A DNA stretch of 8,945 bases from Gammaproteobacteria bacterium (GCA_009885665.1 VFKI01000004.1:1-8945); one strand, 5' to 3'. Shown: positions 1-6,711, counted from the first letter of the stretch. A program made the numbers and translations. Notes: a model not told the origin generated them from the sequence alone.

Positions 1-141
1 CACTTAAGGGGGAGAATCGCGATTCTCCCCCTTAAGAATCCCCCATCGCGCAAAGTCAGGTTGCATCTGGCCTCGCTGGTATTTTTCGAAGATTGTGCTG
101 AATGGTTACGCCATTTTTTTATAAAAGTAGAGAGAAACTAA
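1..141 (+). CDS. Possible 3' end of an unidentified open frame
   Basis: One plus-strand frame is open from the left edge to a TAA at 139-141, giving 46 residues. The second half reads like ordinary protein (for example LASLVFFEDCAEWLRHFF), which could be the tail of a transposase or another gene. I do not recognise the family. The frame runs through the 34-bp palindrome and through a terminator-like hairpin, which argues against it being coding. No start is visible because it would lie left of the window. Treat it as a weak possibility. Confidence 0.15.
   Translation, partial: HLRGRIAILPLKNPPSRKVRLHLASLVFFEDCAEWLRHFFIKVERN
3..36. repeat. Perfect 34-bp palindrome
   Basis: Each arm is 17 bases and pairs without mismatch around the centre between positions 19 and 20. 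The arm begins CTTAAGGGGGAGAATCG and the centre is TCGCGA. As RNA it would form a long GC-containing hairpin with a minimal loop. No T-tract follows on either strand, so it is not a classical intrinsic terminator. The next bases (37-50) repeat the theme of a C5 run followed by ATCGCG. It could be a REP-like intergenic repeat, a protein-binding dyad, or a bidirectional 3'-end structure between the minus-strand regulator and whatever lies to the left. The palindrome is certain; its role is not known. Confidence 0.85.
101..120 (+). terminator. Weak intrinsic terminator-like hairpin
   Basis: AATGG (101-105) and CCATT (111-115) form a 5-bp stem around the loop TTACG, and a run of Ts continues to 120. 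The stem is short and the signal lies inside the low-confidence open frame ending at 141. If that frame is not coding, this could end transcription entering from the left, protecting the convergent regulator gene. It would not act on the minus strand, where the T-run would precede the stem. Confidence 0.3.
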
Positions 142-203
142 AAAATTATGCCTAAATTTAATAATGACCATTCTAATAGCGCACTATTAATCGCTCATCG
201 ATA

Positions 204-1445
204 TCATGTTGGGCAAGCTTCTTCGAGAAAAATCTTGCTTGAAAAAAAATTTTCTGCCGGTCGCGTGTGTTGCGCATCTGCCGCCGCGTGTGTTGCTGAC
301 GGATGTTGCGGTAAATGGTATTCGATTTCAGCCGGTGATACAACTTGGTTTGGATATAAAATAACGAGCCGTTCTAAAAAATTTTGTAATTCACGAATAT
401 TGCCAGGCCATGGATAATCGGCAATTTTTGTATAAGCGGGATCGGTTAAAATGATGTTTTGATTCAGACGCAGGTGAATTTTTTGTAAATGAAAATCAAC
501 CAATTCTGGAATATCATCGCTACGCTCGCGCAGGGCAGGTACTTCGATGGGGAATACATTCAAGCGATAATATAAATCTTCGCGAAATGTGCCTTCTTCG
601 ATGAGTTGAGTAAGATTTTTATTAGTCGCTGCAATGATTCTAACATTGACATCAATTGACTGTGTGCCGCCGACGCGATCAATTTTTCTTTCTTGAATCA
701 CCCGTAACAACTTAACTTGCATCGGCATGGGCATATCGCCAATCTCATCTAGAAATAGCGTGCCACCCGCGGCGAGCTCAAATCGGCCAACGCGGCGTGC
801 ATACGCACCGGTAAACGCGCCTTTTTCATGGCCAAACAATTCGCTTTCCATCAAGTCTGCGGGAATTGCGCCACAGTTTACCGGCACAAAAGGTTTGTCA
901 TGACGGTTGGATGTCATATGTATACAAGAAGCAATTACATCCTTGCCTGTGCCAGATGCGCCTAAAATGAGTACGGTTGAATTCGTATCCGTCACTTGCT
1001 GAATCATATGTTTGATGCGAGCAATAGCGGCGCTTTTCCCTACTAAGCGCGCCAGCGCCGGTGGAGTGGGTGATGCGGAAGGTGTGGGCGTGTGTTGCGT
1101 GCACATGTGCAAAATATCAGTCAAGCTTTGTCGATTGAAAGGTGCGCGCAGTGTGAGCCAGTCTGCTGTCATGGGTTCAACTAAGTGTTTGCGGGCGGGT
1201 TGGGTGGAGGGTTGATTGTCCTTGTTTTGTAATAACACGACAAGCAAATTTAAGCGATTCACTGCGGCATTCATTTTTTTATTGTATTTAGCCAGCATAT
1301 TTTGACAGATAATTAAGGCTTTTGCAGTGTCTAATTGTTCGGGTTGGATGGCTTGGCAGTGCTGGAGTGGAATTTCCAGCAAGCTAAATGCGTTAGCAGC
1401 ATAAGTGCAACTTGGGCAGCCATCACTGAGTAGAACATAATTCAT
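204..1445 (-). CDS. FleQ/FlrA-like sigma-54 activator lacking its DNA-binding domain
   Basis: This 413-residue protein is a bacterial enhancer-binding protein that would use ATP hydrolysis to open promoters bound by sigma-54 RNA polymerase. Residues 1-120 form a degenerate receiver-like domain without a clear phosphoacceptor pattern, as in FleQ. A Pro/Thr/Ser linker follows, then a full AAA+ domain at about 133-360. That domain has Walker A GASGTGKD (162-169), the sigma-54 contact loop GAFTGA (209-214), Walker B GGTLFLDE (227-234), arginines at 288 and 294, and the sensor-II segment WPGNIREL (346-353). FleQ-type proteins are usually about 470-490 residues and end in a Fis-type helix-turn-helix; here the protein stops about 50 residues after the AAA+ domain with no such motif. 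The start is supported by AAGGA 7 bases upstream. It is divergent from the flagellar operon, so it is the likely local master regulator. The family is sure; calling it fleQ by orthology is not. Confidence 0.85.
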   Translation of the reverse strand: MNYVLLSDGCPSCTYAANAFSLLEIPLQHCQAIQPEQLDTAKALIICQNMLAKYNKKMNAAVNRLNLLVVLLQNKDNQPSTQPARKHLVEPMTADWLTLRAPFNRQSLTDILHMCTQHTPTPSASPTPPALARLVGKSAAIARIKHMIQQVTDTNSTVLILGASGTGKDVIASCIHMTSNRHDKPFVPVNCGAIPADLMESELFGHEKGAFTGAYARRVGRFELAAGGTLFLDEIGDMPMPMQVKLLRVIQERKIDRVGGTQSIDVNVRIIAATNKNLTQLIEEGTFREDLYYRLNVFPIEVPALRERSDDIPELVDFHLQKIHLRLNQNIILTDPAYTKIADYPWPGNIRELQNFLERLVILYPNQVVSPAEIEYHLPQHPSATHAAADAQHTRPAENFFSSKIFLEEACPT

Positions 1446-1472
1446 TGCGCAATCCTTGCGTCTGTTCTAGTG

Positions 1473-1508
1473 ACTTTAGAAATTAGCAATATTTTTGCTC
1501 AATGTCAA
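1473..1508 (-). promoter_or_regulatory. Candidate sigma-70 promoter of the regulator
   Basis: On the minus strand a perfect TTGACA (plus-strand 1503-1508) is followed after 17 bases by TAATTT (plus-strand 1480-1485). The -35 is ideal and the -10 is poor. Transcription would start near 1473, leaving a leader of about 28 bases before the ATG at 1445. The ribosome binding site AAGGA reads as TCCTT at plus-strand 1453-1457. A 7-bp inverted repeat overlaps the -35 box, so the promoter may be controlled. Confidence 0.45.
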
Positions 1509-1515
1509 ATTGAGC
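1497..1515. promoter_or_regulatory. Inverted repeat over the regulator -35 box, possible operator
   Basis: GCTCAAT (1497-1503) and ATTGAGC (1509-1515) are perfect inverted arms separated by GTCAA. The repeat covers the TTGACA of the regulator's candidate promoter, so a bound protein would block it. The TCAAT and ATTGA half-sites resemble those I recall for the Pseudomonas FleQ box (GTCANTAAATTGAC), but the spacing is 5 rather than 2-4 bases. Autoregulation is inferred. If the local regulator truly lacks a DNA-binding domain, another protein would have to bind here. Confidence 0.35.
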
Positions 1516-1628
1516 GCGTCCGATGCAGTGTGCTGCGGGCGCATTCATCTTCGCTTGTCTTATCTTTTGTAGTAGGTATTAGATAGTTATGATGACATGC
1601 GCGTGCCTCCATCATTTAAGTAGCGACC

Positions 1629-1644
1629 TGGTACAGAAATTGCA
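1629..1644 (+). promoter_or_regulatory. Sigma-54 (RpoN) promoter of the fliE operon
   Basis: TGGTACAGAAATTGCA matches the -24/-12 consensus TGGYACRN4TTGCW throughout. The invariant GG (1630-1631) and GC (1642-1643) are separated by exactly 10 bases. Transcription should begin near 1655, about 27 bases before the fliE start at 1682. A sigma-54 promoter next to a divergent sigma-54 activator and ahead of fliE is the arrangement expected for FleQ-type flagellar control. This site also excludes longer fliE starts lying upstream of it. Confidence 0.8.
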
Positions 1645-1681
1645 TCTACCTGCAAGAGATAGCAATACAAGGATGTCGACC

Positions 1682-2071
1682 ATGTCAGTAGGGAGTATCG
1701 GCCCGGTACGCAATGACTTAAATGAAGTGATGTCACGTTTGCGTGCTTTATCAGAAAGATCGGGTATCAAAATGACTGATAGCCCGGCGGCGCTCGATAC
1801 ATCTAATGCACTGGGTGTGTCAGCTACGCCCAGCACAGGCGGTGGTTTTGATGCCATCATGGCCTTAGCTAAGGATGCTGTCACAAATGTGAATCAAGTA
1901 GAAACGACCAGCGAACAATTGAAAACAGCCTATGTCACGGGCGATCAATCTGTGTCGATGTCGCAAGTGATCGTCGCGTCGCAAAAATCACGTTTAGCAT
2001 TTGAAGGTTTGGTGACAGTACGCAATAAATTATTGGATTCATATCGCGAAATTATGAATATGACGGTTTAG
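1682..2071 (+). CDS. fliE: Flagellar hook-basal body protein FliE
   Basis: FliE is the small adaptor that joins the FliF MS ring to the proximal rod and is an early export substrate. From this start the protein has 129 residues, slightly longer than the usual 100-115. The N-terminal third is poorly conserved. The C-terminal half carries the family pattern: a helix around NQVETTSEQLKTAYVTGD, then VSMSQVIVASQKSRLAFE, VRNKLLDSYREIM and the final NMTV. The frame stays open upstream to an ATG at 1589, but that start lies before the sigma-54 promoter. ATG 1682 has AAGGA (1669-1673) at 8-base spacing, whereas ATG 1673 overlaps that site. It is the first gene of the operon, and 101 bases separate it from fliF. 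Confidence 0.9.
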   Translation: MSVGSIGPVRNDLNEVMSRLRALSERSGIKMTDSPAALDTSNALGVSATPSTGGGFDAIMALAKDAVTNVNQVETTSEQLKTAYVTGDQSVSMSQVIVASQKSRLAFEGLVTVRNKLLDSYREIMNMTV

Positions 2072-2083
2072 TCACTATTCAGC

Positions 2084-2137
2084 AGGTGTCAGATTTTATA
2101 GAAAACGGCCGAAGATGACCGTTTCTACGGAGCACCT
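2084..2137 (+). other. Nested stem-loop between fliE and fliF
   Basis: The inner arms TAGAAAACGG (2099-2108) and CCGTTTCTA (2119-2127) pair over 9 bp with one bulged A and a 10-base loop. Outer arms AGGTG (2084-2088) and CACCT (2133-2137) can close a second stem. No T-run follows, so it is not an intrinsic terminator. It could be an mRNA processing or stabilising structure that sets fliE apart from the downstream genes. No fold was computed. Confidence 0.4.
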
Positions 2138-2172
2138 AAACAGTAGCACGGTCTGATTTAAAGGATGAAGTT

Positions 2173-3723
2173 ATGGCAGGCATACCTGATCTTGGCACGC
2201 TATTAAAAAGTGCAGGCTTTCGCCAGCTTTCTTTTCTGGTTGGCGTTACTTTAAGCGTTGCGCTCGGTATTTATTTGTATACGGCTATCCAGCAACCGGT
2301 TTACGCGCCTTTGAATTATAAAATAACGCAACAAAATATGAGTTCAGTGATCGACACTTTGGAACAAGCGGATATCCAATATCATATGGGTGATCATGAT
2401 GGCGTTGTTATGGTGCCGGCGAATGATCTAGATGCAGCAAAATTAAAGTTATCGGCGGCTGGGGTGCAGCACGATGACGGTGCGAGTTATGCTTTTTTAA
2501 ATGATCAAGGCGTATTGGCAAATAGTCAATTCATGGAAAATGCGCGTTATTTACGTGCGCTGGAAGCCGATTTAGCGCGCACCATTAGTCATATCCAAGG
2601 AATTACTTCGGCGAATGTGCATATCGCCATGCCACAAAATCAAATTTTTGCTGATGAAAAACAACAAGTGACAGCATCAGTGGTTTTGTCTATGTCACCG
2701 GGGTTGGTGTCTGATCATGAAAAAATTCGCTCCATTATGCAAATCGTTGCTGACAGTGTGCCGGGACTCGATCCCAATAATGTTGCCGTCACGGATCAAT
2801 ATGGCCATTTCCTTTCAGATAATTTGATGAATGGTAATTTGTATAATATGGAGCAACTTAATTATCAAAATGATGTGCAAGGGTATTATGAAAAACGCAT
2901 CAACGCGATTCTCACGCCTATCATAGGCGCCAATCATGTCAATGTGCGTGTTAACGCAAATATTGATTTTACCCAACAAGAAAATGCGCAAGAACAATAT
3001 GATCCAAATGCACGTGTATTACGTAGTCAGCAAACGATGACATCGAGTTCAGGCGGTAGTGCGGGCGCATCAGGCGTGCCAGGTGCGCTGTCTAATACGC
3101 CGCCTAGCGGTGGGTCTGATGCCGGTGCGGCGAAATCGGGCGGGGGTTCACAGCAAAATCAAATGACGCAGAATTACGATGTGTCACGTACGGTAACGTA
3201 TAAAAAACAAAATTTTGCCCAAGTCAAAAGTTTATCGGTTGCGGTAGTGGTCGATAATATGCAAGTACCCGATCCTAAAACGGGTAAGCTGACGTTGCAA
3301 CCGGTCAGCGCGGATATGTTGGCTAAAATTACCGATCTTGTTAAGGCCACAATGGGATTCAATGCAGCACGGGGTGATACCGTTACCGTGATCAATAGCA
3401 ATTATTCGCCGGCACCTGCTGAAGTGGCTTTGCCGCCAGTGAAGATATGGAATCAAGTATGGTTTTGGTCTATGGTGCAAAAATCAGCGGGCATTTTATT
3501 TGGCTTTGTATTGCTCGTATTTTTCTATCGAAGAATTTCACGCTTTTTGGTGGAAGCGGCTAAGCCGTTACAAGTTTCAGCAGAAAGTCGTCGGCTGGGC
3601 GGGCCTGGCATGGATCCTTCTATGGTGCAAGTAAAGGAAGAAGGCATGACACGCTTAAAGCAATTGGCCAGCGAAGAACCGACGCGCGTTGCGCATGTGA
3701 TTAAGGGATGGGTGAATAAATAA
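2173..3723 (+). CDS. fliF: Flagellar MS-ring protein FliF
   Basis: FliF forms the inner-membrane MS ring on which the rotor and export gate are built. The 516-residue protein is shorter than the usual 550-600. It has a first membrane helix at about 17-37. A ring-building YscJ/FliF-type region follows (APLNYKITQQNMSSVIDTLE, then DLDAAKLKLSAAGV), with a second ring segment containing HIAMPQNQIFADEKQ. A Gly/Ser/Ala-rich flexible loop lies at about 288-330, and a second membrane helix at about 433-452. The cytoplasmic tail ends in MVQVKEEGMTRLKQLASEEP and VAHVIKGWVNK, the FliG-binding end. The start has AGGA at 2162-2165, 7 bases before the ATG. fliG follows after 12 bases. Confidence 0.96.
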   Translation: MAGIPDLGTLLKSAGFRQLSFLVGVTLSVALGIYLYTAIQQPVYAPLNYKITQQNMSSVIDTLEQADIQYHMGDHDGVVMVPANDLDAAKLKLSAAGVQHDDGASYAFLNDQGVLANSQFMENARYLRALEADLARTISHIQGITSANVHIAMPQNQIFADEKQQVTASVVLSMSPGLVSDHEKIRSIMQIVADSVPGLDPNNVAVTDQYGHFLSDNLMNGNLYNMEQLNYQNDVQGYYEKRINAILTPIIGANHVNVRVNANIDFTQQENAQEQYDPNARVLRSQQTMTSSSGGSAGASGVPGALSNTPPSGGSDAGAAKSGGGSQQNQMTQNYDVSRTVTYKKQNFAQVKSLSVAVVVDNMQVPDPKTGKLTLQPVSADMLAKITDLVKATMGFNAARGDTVTVINSNYSPAPAEVALPPVKIWNQVWFWSMVQKSAGILFGFVLLVFFYRRISRFLVEAAKPLQVSAESRRLGGPGMDPSMVQVKEEGMTRLKQLASEEPTRVAHVIKGWVNK

Positions 3724-3735
3724 AGGAATTGTCAC

Positions 3736-4734
3736 ATGGATAAAGTGAGAAGTGCGGCAATTGTCTTGCTGGGTGTTGGCGAGAAGTGCGCGAATGAAAT
3801 TTTAAAAGCGATGACGCCTAAGGAAGTCAGCGCTATTGTTGAAGCGATTGACCATATTGGCAGTGTGTCAGAGTCTGAAATGATGGAAGCGCTGGATAGT
3901 TTTTTTTCTGAAACAAATAGCACCAGCATCGATCTTACCTCACGCGATAAAATTAAGAGTTCACTTCTTTCTGCGATGGGGAATAAAAAAATTGATAGTA
4001 TTATTCATGGTGTCAATAATGAAAAAGATCAATGGTTGGAGCTTATTAAAATACAGCCGATTCAAAGTATTTTAGAAATTATTAAAGATGAACATCCGCA
4101 AATTATTACGGCGATTGTCATTGTCATATTTAATAATATTAGTAGTGATTATGGTATTCGTTTGATTAAGATGTTGCCCAAAACTACGCAAAGTCAAGTG
4201 TTTCAGCGTATGACACAGATTAGTTCTATTACGTATTTTGCTTTGCAGTCGATGTCAAATTTTTTCCATAAGGAATTGGTGGATACTGAACGCAATAATG
4301 TTTTTTCTATCAACGGTCTTGATGCAGTGGCCAATATCATTTCATCATTAGATAGCACGACAGAGCATGAAATTGTGCAGCAACTTACACAAGATAATAA
4401 AGAATTGGGCGAGCGTATTCAAGAGAAAATATTTCCTTTCCATCGCTTGACTGAAATTGATAAACGCAGCTTTCAAACGTTGTTGTCAGAAATTAGCAAT
4501 GATGACATGTTGTTGGCGTTAAAAGGGGTTGATGATCGTGTGCGGCAAATGTTTTTGAATAATATGTCCGCTAAGGCAGCTGAAATTCTGAAGGATGATA
4601 TGGATACAAAAGGGCCCGTTAAAGTGTCACAAGTACTCGATGCACAAAAAAATATTTTACGGTTGGCAAAAAAGTTGGATGAAGAGAAAAAGATTATGCT
4701 GGTGACTAAAGGAAATCCTGATGTTATATTTTGA
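3736..4734 (+). CDS. fliG: Flagellar motor switch protein FliG
   Basis: FliG is the C-ring rotor protein that binds FliF and converts stator activity into torque and direction. Its 332 residues match the family length. The N-terminal domain (about 1-95) binds FliF. The middle domain carries the EHPQ motif at 119-122, which in the family contacts FliM. The C-terminal domain has LALKGVDDRVRQMFLNNMS and GPVKVSQV. Aligned by eye with E. coli FliG, the five torque residues K264, R281, D288, D289 and R297 correspond to K263, K280, D287, D288 and K296, so charge is kept at each. AAGGA lies 8 bases before the ATG. The stop overlaps the fliH reading region. The interior is unusually AT-rich: 4021-4140 contains 33 G or C in 120 bases. 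Confidence 0.95.
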   Translation: MDKVRSAAIVLLGVGEKCANEILKAMTPKEVSAIVEAIDHIGSVSESEMMEALDSFFSETNSTSIDLTSRDKIKSSLLSAMGNKKIDSIIHGVNNEKDQWLELIKIQPIQSILEIIKDEHPQIITAIVIVIFNNISSDYGIRLIKMLPKTTQSQVFQRMTQISSITYFALQSMSNFFHKELVDTERNNVFSINGLDAVANIISSLDSTTEHEIVQQLTQDNKELGERIQEKIFPFHRLTEIDKRSFQTLLSEISNDDMLLALKGVDDRVRQMFLNNMSAKAAEILKDDMDTKGPVKVSQVLDAQKNILRLAKKLDEEKKIMLVTKGNPDVIF

Positions 4735-4745
4735 TGAGGAAGGCA

Positions 4746-5333
4746 ATGATGCGTAACTATAATAGTCAAACAGAATGGGCATTTCCTTTATTAACGCGCG
4801 AGGCGATGGCTGAGGTAGAGGAAGAAAGCCCGCGGGACGCACAGGGCGAGCGTATTAGTTTTGATGTGTTGCGTGAGTTAGCAGAAGAACGTAGGCAATT
4901 ACAAGAAGAGCGCACGCTGTTGGCGGCACAACGTATGCAATATCAACAGTGTATTGAAAGATTGACACCTTTGTTGCAAACACTACAAAATCCATTTGCA
5001 GGCCGTGAACGTGAATTAATGGATATCCTTGACAGTATGATTGCGGGCATTGCGCATAAATTAATCTTGCACGAAATCCACGCTAAACCCGAGTTGCTTG
5101 GTAATATGCTGATGGAATTAACCCGTTTAATTGAACAAAAAGGGGGTTTTCTCAGTGTAAAACTGTCACCGCCAGATTATGAAATGTTAACCAATATGCA
5201 AATGACAGATGATAATTTCACTGCAATTAAATGGCATATGGATGCTAATTTATCCCAAGGCGATATGGTGTTGCAATCGAATGCCACTGAAATACGCGCA
5301 CTATTGCAAGAACGTATCCAGCTATTGTTATAG
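4746..5333 (+). CDS. fliH: Flagellar export ATPase regulator FliH
   Basis: FliH dimers bind the FliI ATPase, hold it in check and tether it to FliN and FlhA at the export gate. From ATG 4746 the protein has 195 residues. A Trp near the N terminus (W11, in TEWAFP) resembles the Trp-containing tip that in enterobacterial FliH contacts FlhA and FliN. Residues about 41-68 form a highly charged coiled coil. The C-terminal domain ends with DANLSQGDMVLQSNATEIRA, the conserved FliH/YscL close. The frame is open upstream to TTG 4731 and ATG 4734, which overlap the fliG stop. AGGA (4737-4740) favours 4746 or 4749. No clear GxxxG run is visible. Confidence 0.9.
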   Translation: MMRNYNSQTEWAFPLLTREAMAEVEEESPRDAQGERISFDVLRELAEERRQLQEERTLLAAQRMQYQQCIERLTPLLQTLQNPFAGRERELMDILDSMIAGIAHKLILHEIHAKPELLGNMLMELTRLIEQKGGFLSVKLSPPDYEMLTNMQMTDDNFTAIKWHMDANLSQGDMVLQSNATEIRALLQERIQLLL

Positions 5334-5340
5334 CTTTTTT
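5320..5340 (+). terminator. Terminator-like hairpin at the fliH/fliI boundary
   Basis: AGCTAT (5320-5325) and ATAGCT (5330-5335) form a perfect 6-bp stem with loop TGTT, and the T-run continues to 5340. The hairpin overlaps the fliH stop codon (5331-5333). The stem has only two GC pairs, so it would be weak. Because fliI follows on the same strand, partial attenuation that lowers downstream expression is more plausible than full termination. Confidence 0.35.
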
Positions 5341-5370
5341 AGAAAAATCTTTTGGCATTAGGAGAATAGC

Positions 5371-6711
5371 ATGGCCGAAATGCCTGTTATGCAAAAAATC
5401 AGCCGTCACTATCAGCAAGTGTTAGCGGATATGCCACGTATGCCACATGCGATTGTGAGTGGCAAAATTACGCGTATTACGGGTATGAAAATTGAAGCCA
5501 CGGGTTTAGCCGTGCCGCTTAATACCGTGTGCCTCGTCAGCTTGGAAGATGATAGAACAGTGCGCACAGAAGTTGTTGGATTTTCCGGTGATACAACGTA
5601 TTTAATGGCGGCAGAAAATGTACAAGGCTTACATCCGGGTGCGCGCGTACAACCTATGGGTCGGCGCGTTGCGATTGCGGTGGGGATGGATCGTTTAGGT
5701 CGTGTATTGGATGCCATGGGGCAACCGATTGATGGCGGCGCGCCCTTGTTAGCGGGTGAAATTTATCCCTTGGTGGCAAGACCCATTAATCCCATGGTGC
5801 GCACACGTATTTCTGCACCTTTGGATGTGGGTATCCGCGCAATTAATGCTTTATTTACTATTGCGCGCGGTCAGCGTATGGGAATATTTGCCGGGAGTGG
5901 TGTAGGTAAAAGTGTGTTGCTCGGCATGATGACGCGCGCAACGTCTGCCGATATTGTCGTGGTCGGTTTGGTGGGTGAACGCGGCCGTGAAGTTCGCGAA
6001 TTTATTGAAGAAAGCTTGGGAAATGTAGGGCGTGCACGTGCCGTGGTGGTGGCAGCGCCGGCGGATACCTTACCGTTGATGCGGGTAAATTCTGCAATGT
6101 TGGCAACTACGTTGGCGGAATATTATCGTGATCAAGGCATGTCGGTTTTATTGATAATTGATTCACTGACGCGTTATGCGCATGCGTTGCGTGAAATTGC
6201 CTTGTCGATTGGCGAAATGCCGGCGACACGTGGTTTTACGCCTTCAGTATTTGCGCGTTTATCGCGGTTAATTGAGCGTTCAGGCAATGGTGTGCAAGGA
6301 TCAGGTTCCATTACGGCGTTTTATACCGTATTGATGGAAGGGGATGATCATACCGATCCGATTGCAGATCATGCGCGTTCGGTATTGGATGGTCATATTA
6401 TGTTGTCACGTGCGTTGGCTGACAGCGGTCATTATCCAGCGATTGATGTTGAGCATTCTATCAGCCGGACGATGCAAGCGGTGGTGACAGAAGAACACTT
6501 GCAAATGGCGACACGCTTCAGGCGTTTATTTGGCGCATATCAACAAAATCGTGAAATGATTAATATTGGTATGTACCAATCGGGTGCAGATCCCATTGTG
6601 GATGAAGCCATTATACGACGTGAAAGATTATTTGCTTTTTTAGGTCAAGGTATGGCGGAACAAAGCAATTTGACAGACAGTGTGGCAGCACTCAAGCACG
6701 TGCTTGAGTAG
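5371..6711 (+). CDS. fliI: Flagellum-specific ATPase FliI
   Basis: FliI is the F1-beta-like hexameric ATPase that unloads chaperones and feeds substrates to the flagellar export gate in the cytoplasm. At 446 residues it has normal length. The N-terminal beta-barrel domain includes ARVQPMGRRVAIAVGMDRLGR. Walker A is AGSGVGKS (174-181), the catalytic Glu lies in VGERGREVREF (E203), and Walker B is VLLIID (259-264). The family segment IDSLTRYAHALREIALSIGE follows, then PATRGFTPSVFARL. The Shine-Dalgarno AGGAG lies about 8 bases before the ATG. There are 37 bases between fliH and fliI, the widest gap in the operon after fliE-fliF, and it carries a terminator-like hairpin. All key residues are present, so it should be active. 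Confidence 0.97.
   Translation: MAEMPVMQKISRHYQQVLADMPRMPHAIVSGKITRITGMKIEATGLAVPLNTVCLVSLEDDRTVRTEVVGFSGDTTYLMAAENVQGLHPGARVQPMGRRVAIAVGMDRLGRVLDAMGQPIDGGAPLLAGEIYPLVARPINPMVRTRISAPLDVGIRAINALFTIARGQRMGIFAGSGVGKSVLLGMMTRATSADIVVVGLVGERGREVREFIEESLGNVGRARAVVVAAPADTLPLMRVNSAMLATTLAEYYRDQGMSVLLIIDSLTRYAHALREIALSIGEMPATRGFTPSVFARLSRLIERSGNGVQGSGSITAFYTVLMEGDDHTDPIADHARSVLDGHIMLSRALADSGHYPAIDVEHSISRTMQAVVTEEHLQMATRFRRLFGAYQQNREMINIGMYQSGADPIVDEAIIRRERLFAFLGQGMAEQSNLTDSVAALKHVLE
6690..6709. repeat. Perfect 20-bp palindrome over the fliI 3' end
   Basis: ACTCAAGCAC (6690-6699) is followed directly by its reverse complement GTGCTTGAGT (6700-6709), overlapping the first base of the fliI TAG. The fliJ Shine-Dalgarno AGGAG (6710-6714) starts at the next base. 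A hairpin here would abut, though not include, the fliJ ribosome binding site. No T-run follows, so it is not a terminator. Function unknown. Confidence 0.6.

Noticed and set aside
142..203. Intrinsic terminator for the minus-strand regulator
   Set aside because: The only possible stem is five A/T pairs with a short, broken T-run; too weak to call.
148..417. Plus-strand open frame of 89 codons over the 3' end of the regulator gene
   Set aside because: It is mostly antisense to the regulator, has no Shine-Dalgarno before its ATG, and has a Cys/Ser/Arg-rich composition typical of a shadow frame.
1555..1582. Sigma-70-like boxes TTGTCT and TATTAG (16-base spacing) upstream of fliE
   Set aside because: Both boxes are poor and the sigma-54 promoter closer to fliE is far better. 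A weak second promoter cannot be excluded.
1589..1681. Longer FliE start at ATG 1589
   Set aside because: It lies upstream of the sigma-54 promoter, has no convincing ribosome binding site, and adds 31 residues absent from the family.
3239..3252. TCGATAA inside fliF as part of a sigma-28 (FliA) promoter
   Set aside because: There is no TAAA-like -35 box at the required spacing and the site is inside fliF.
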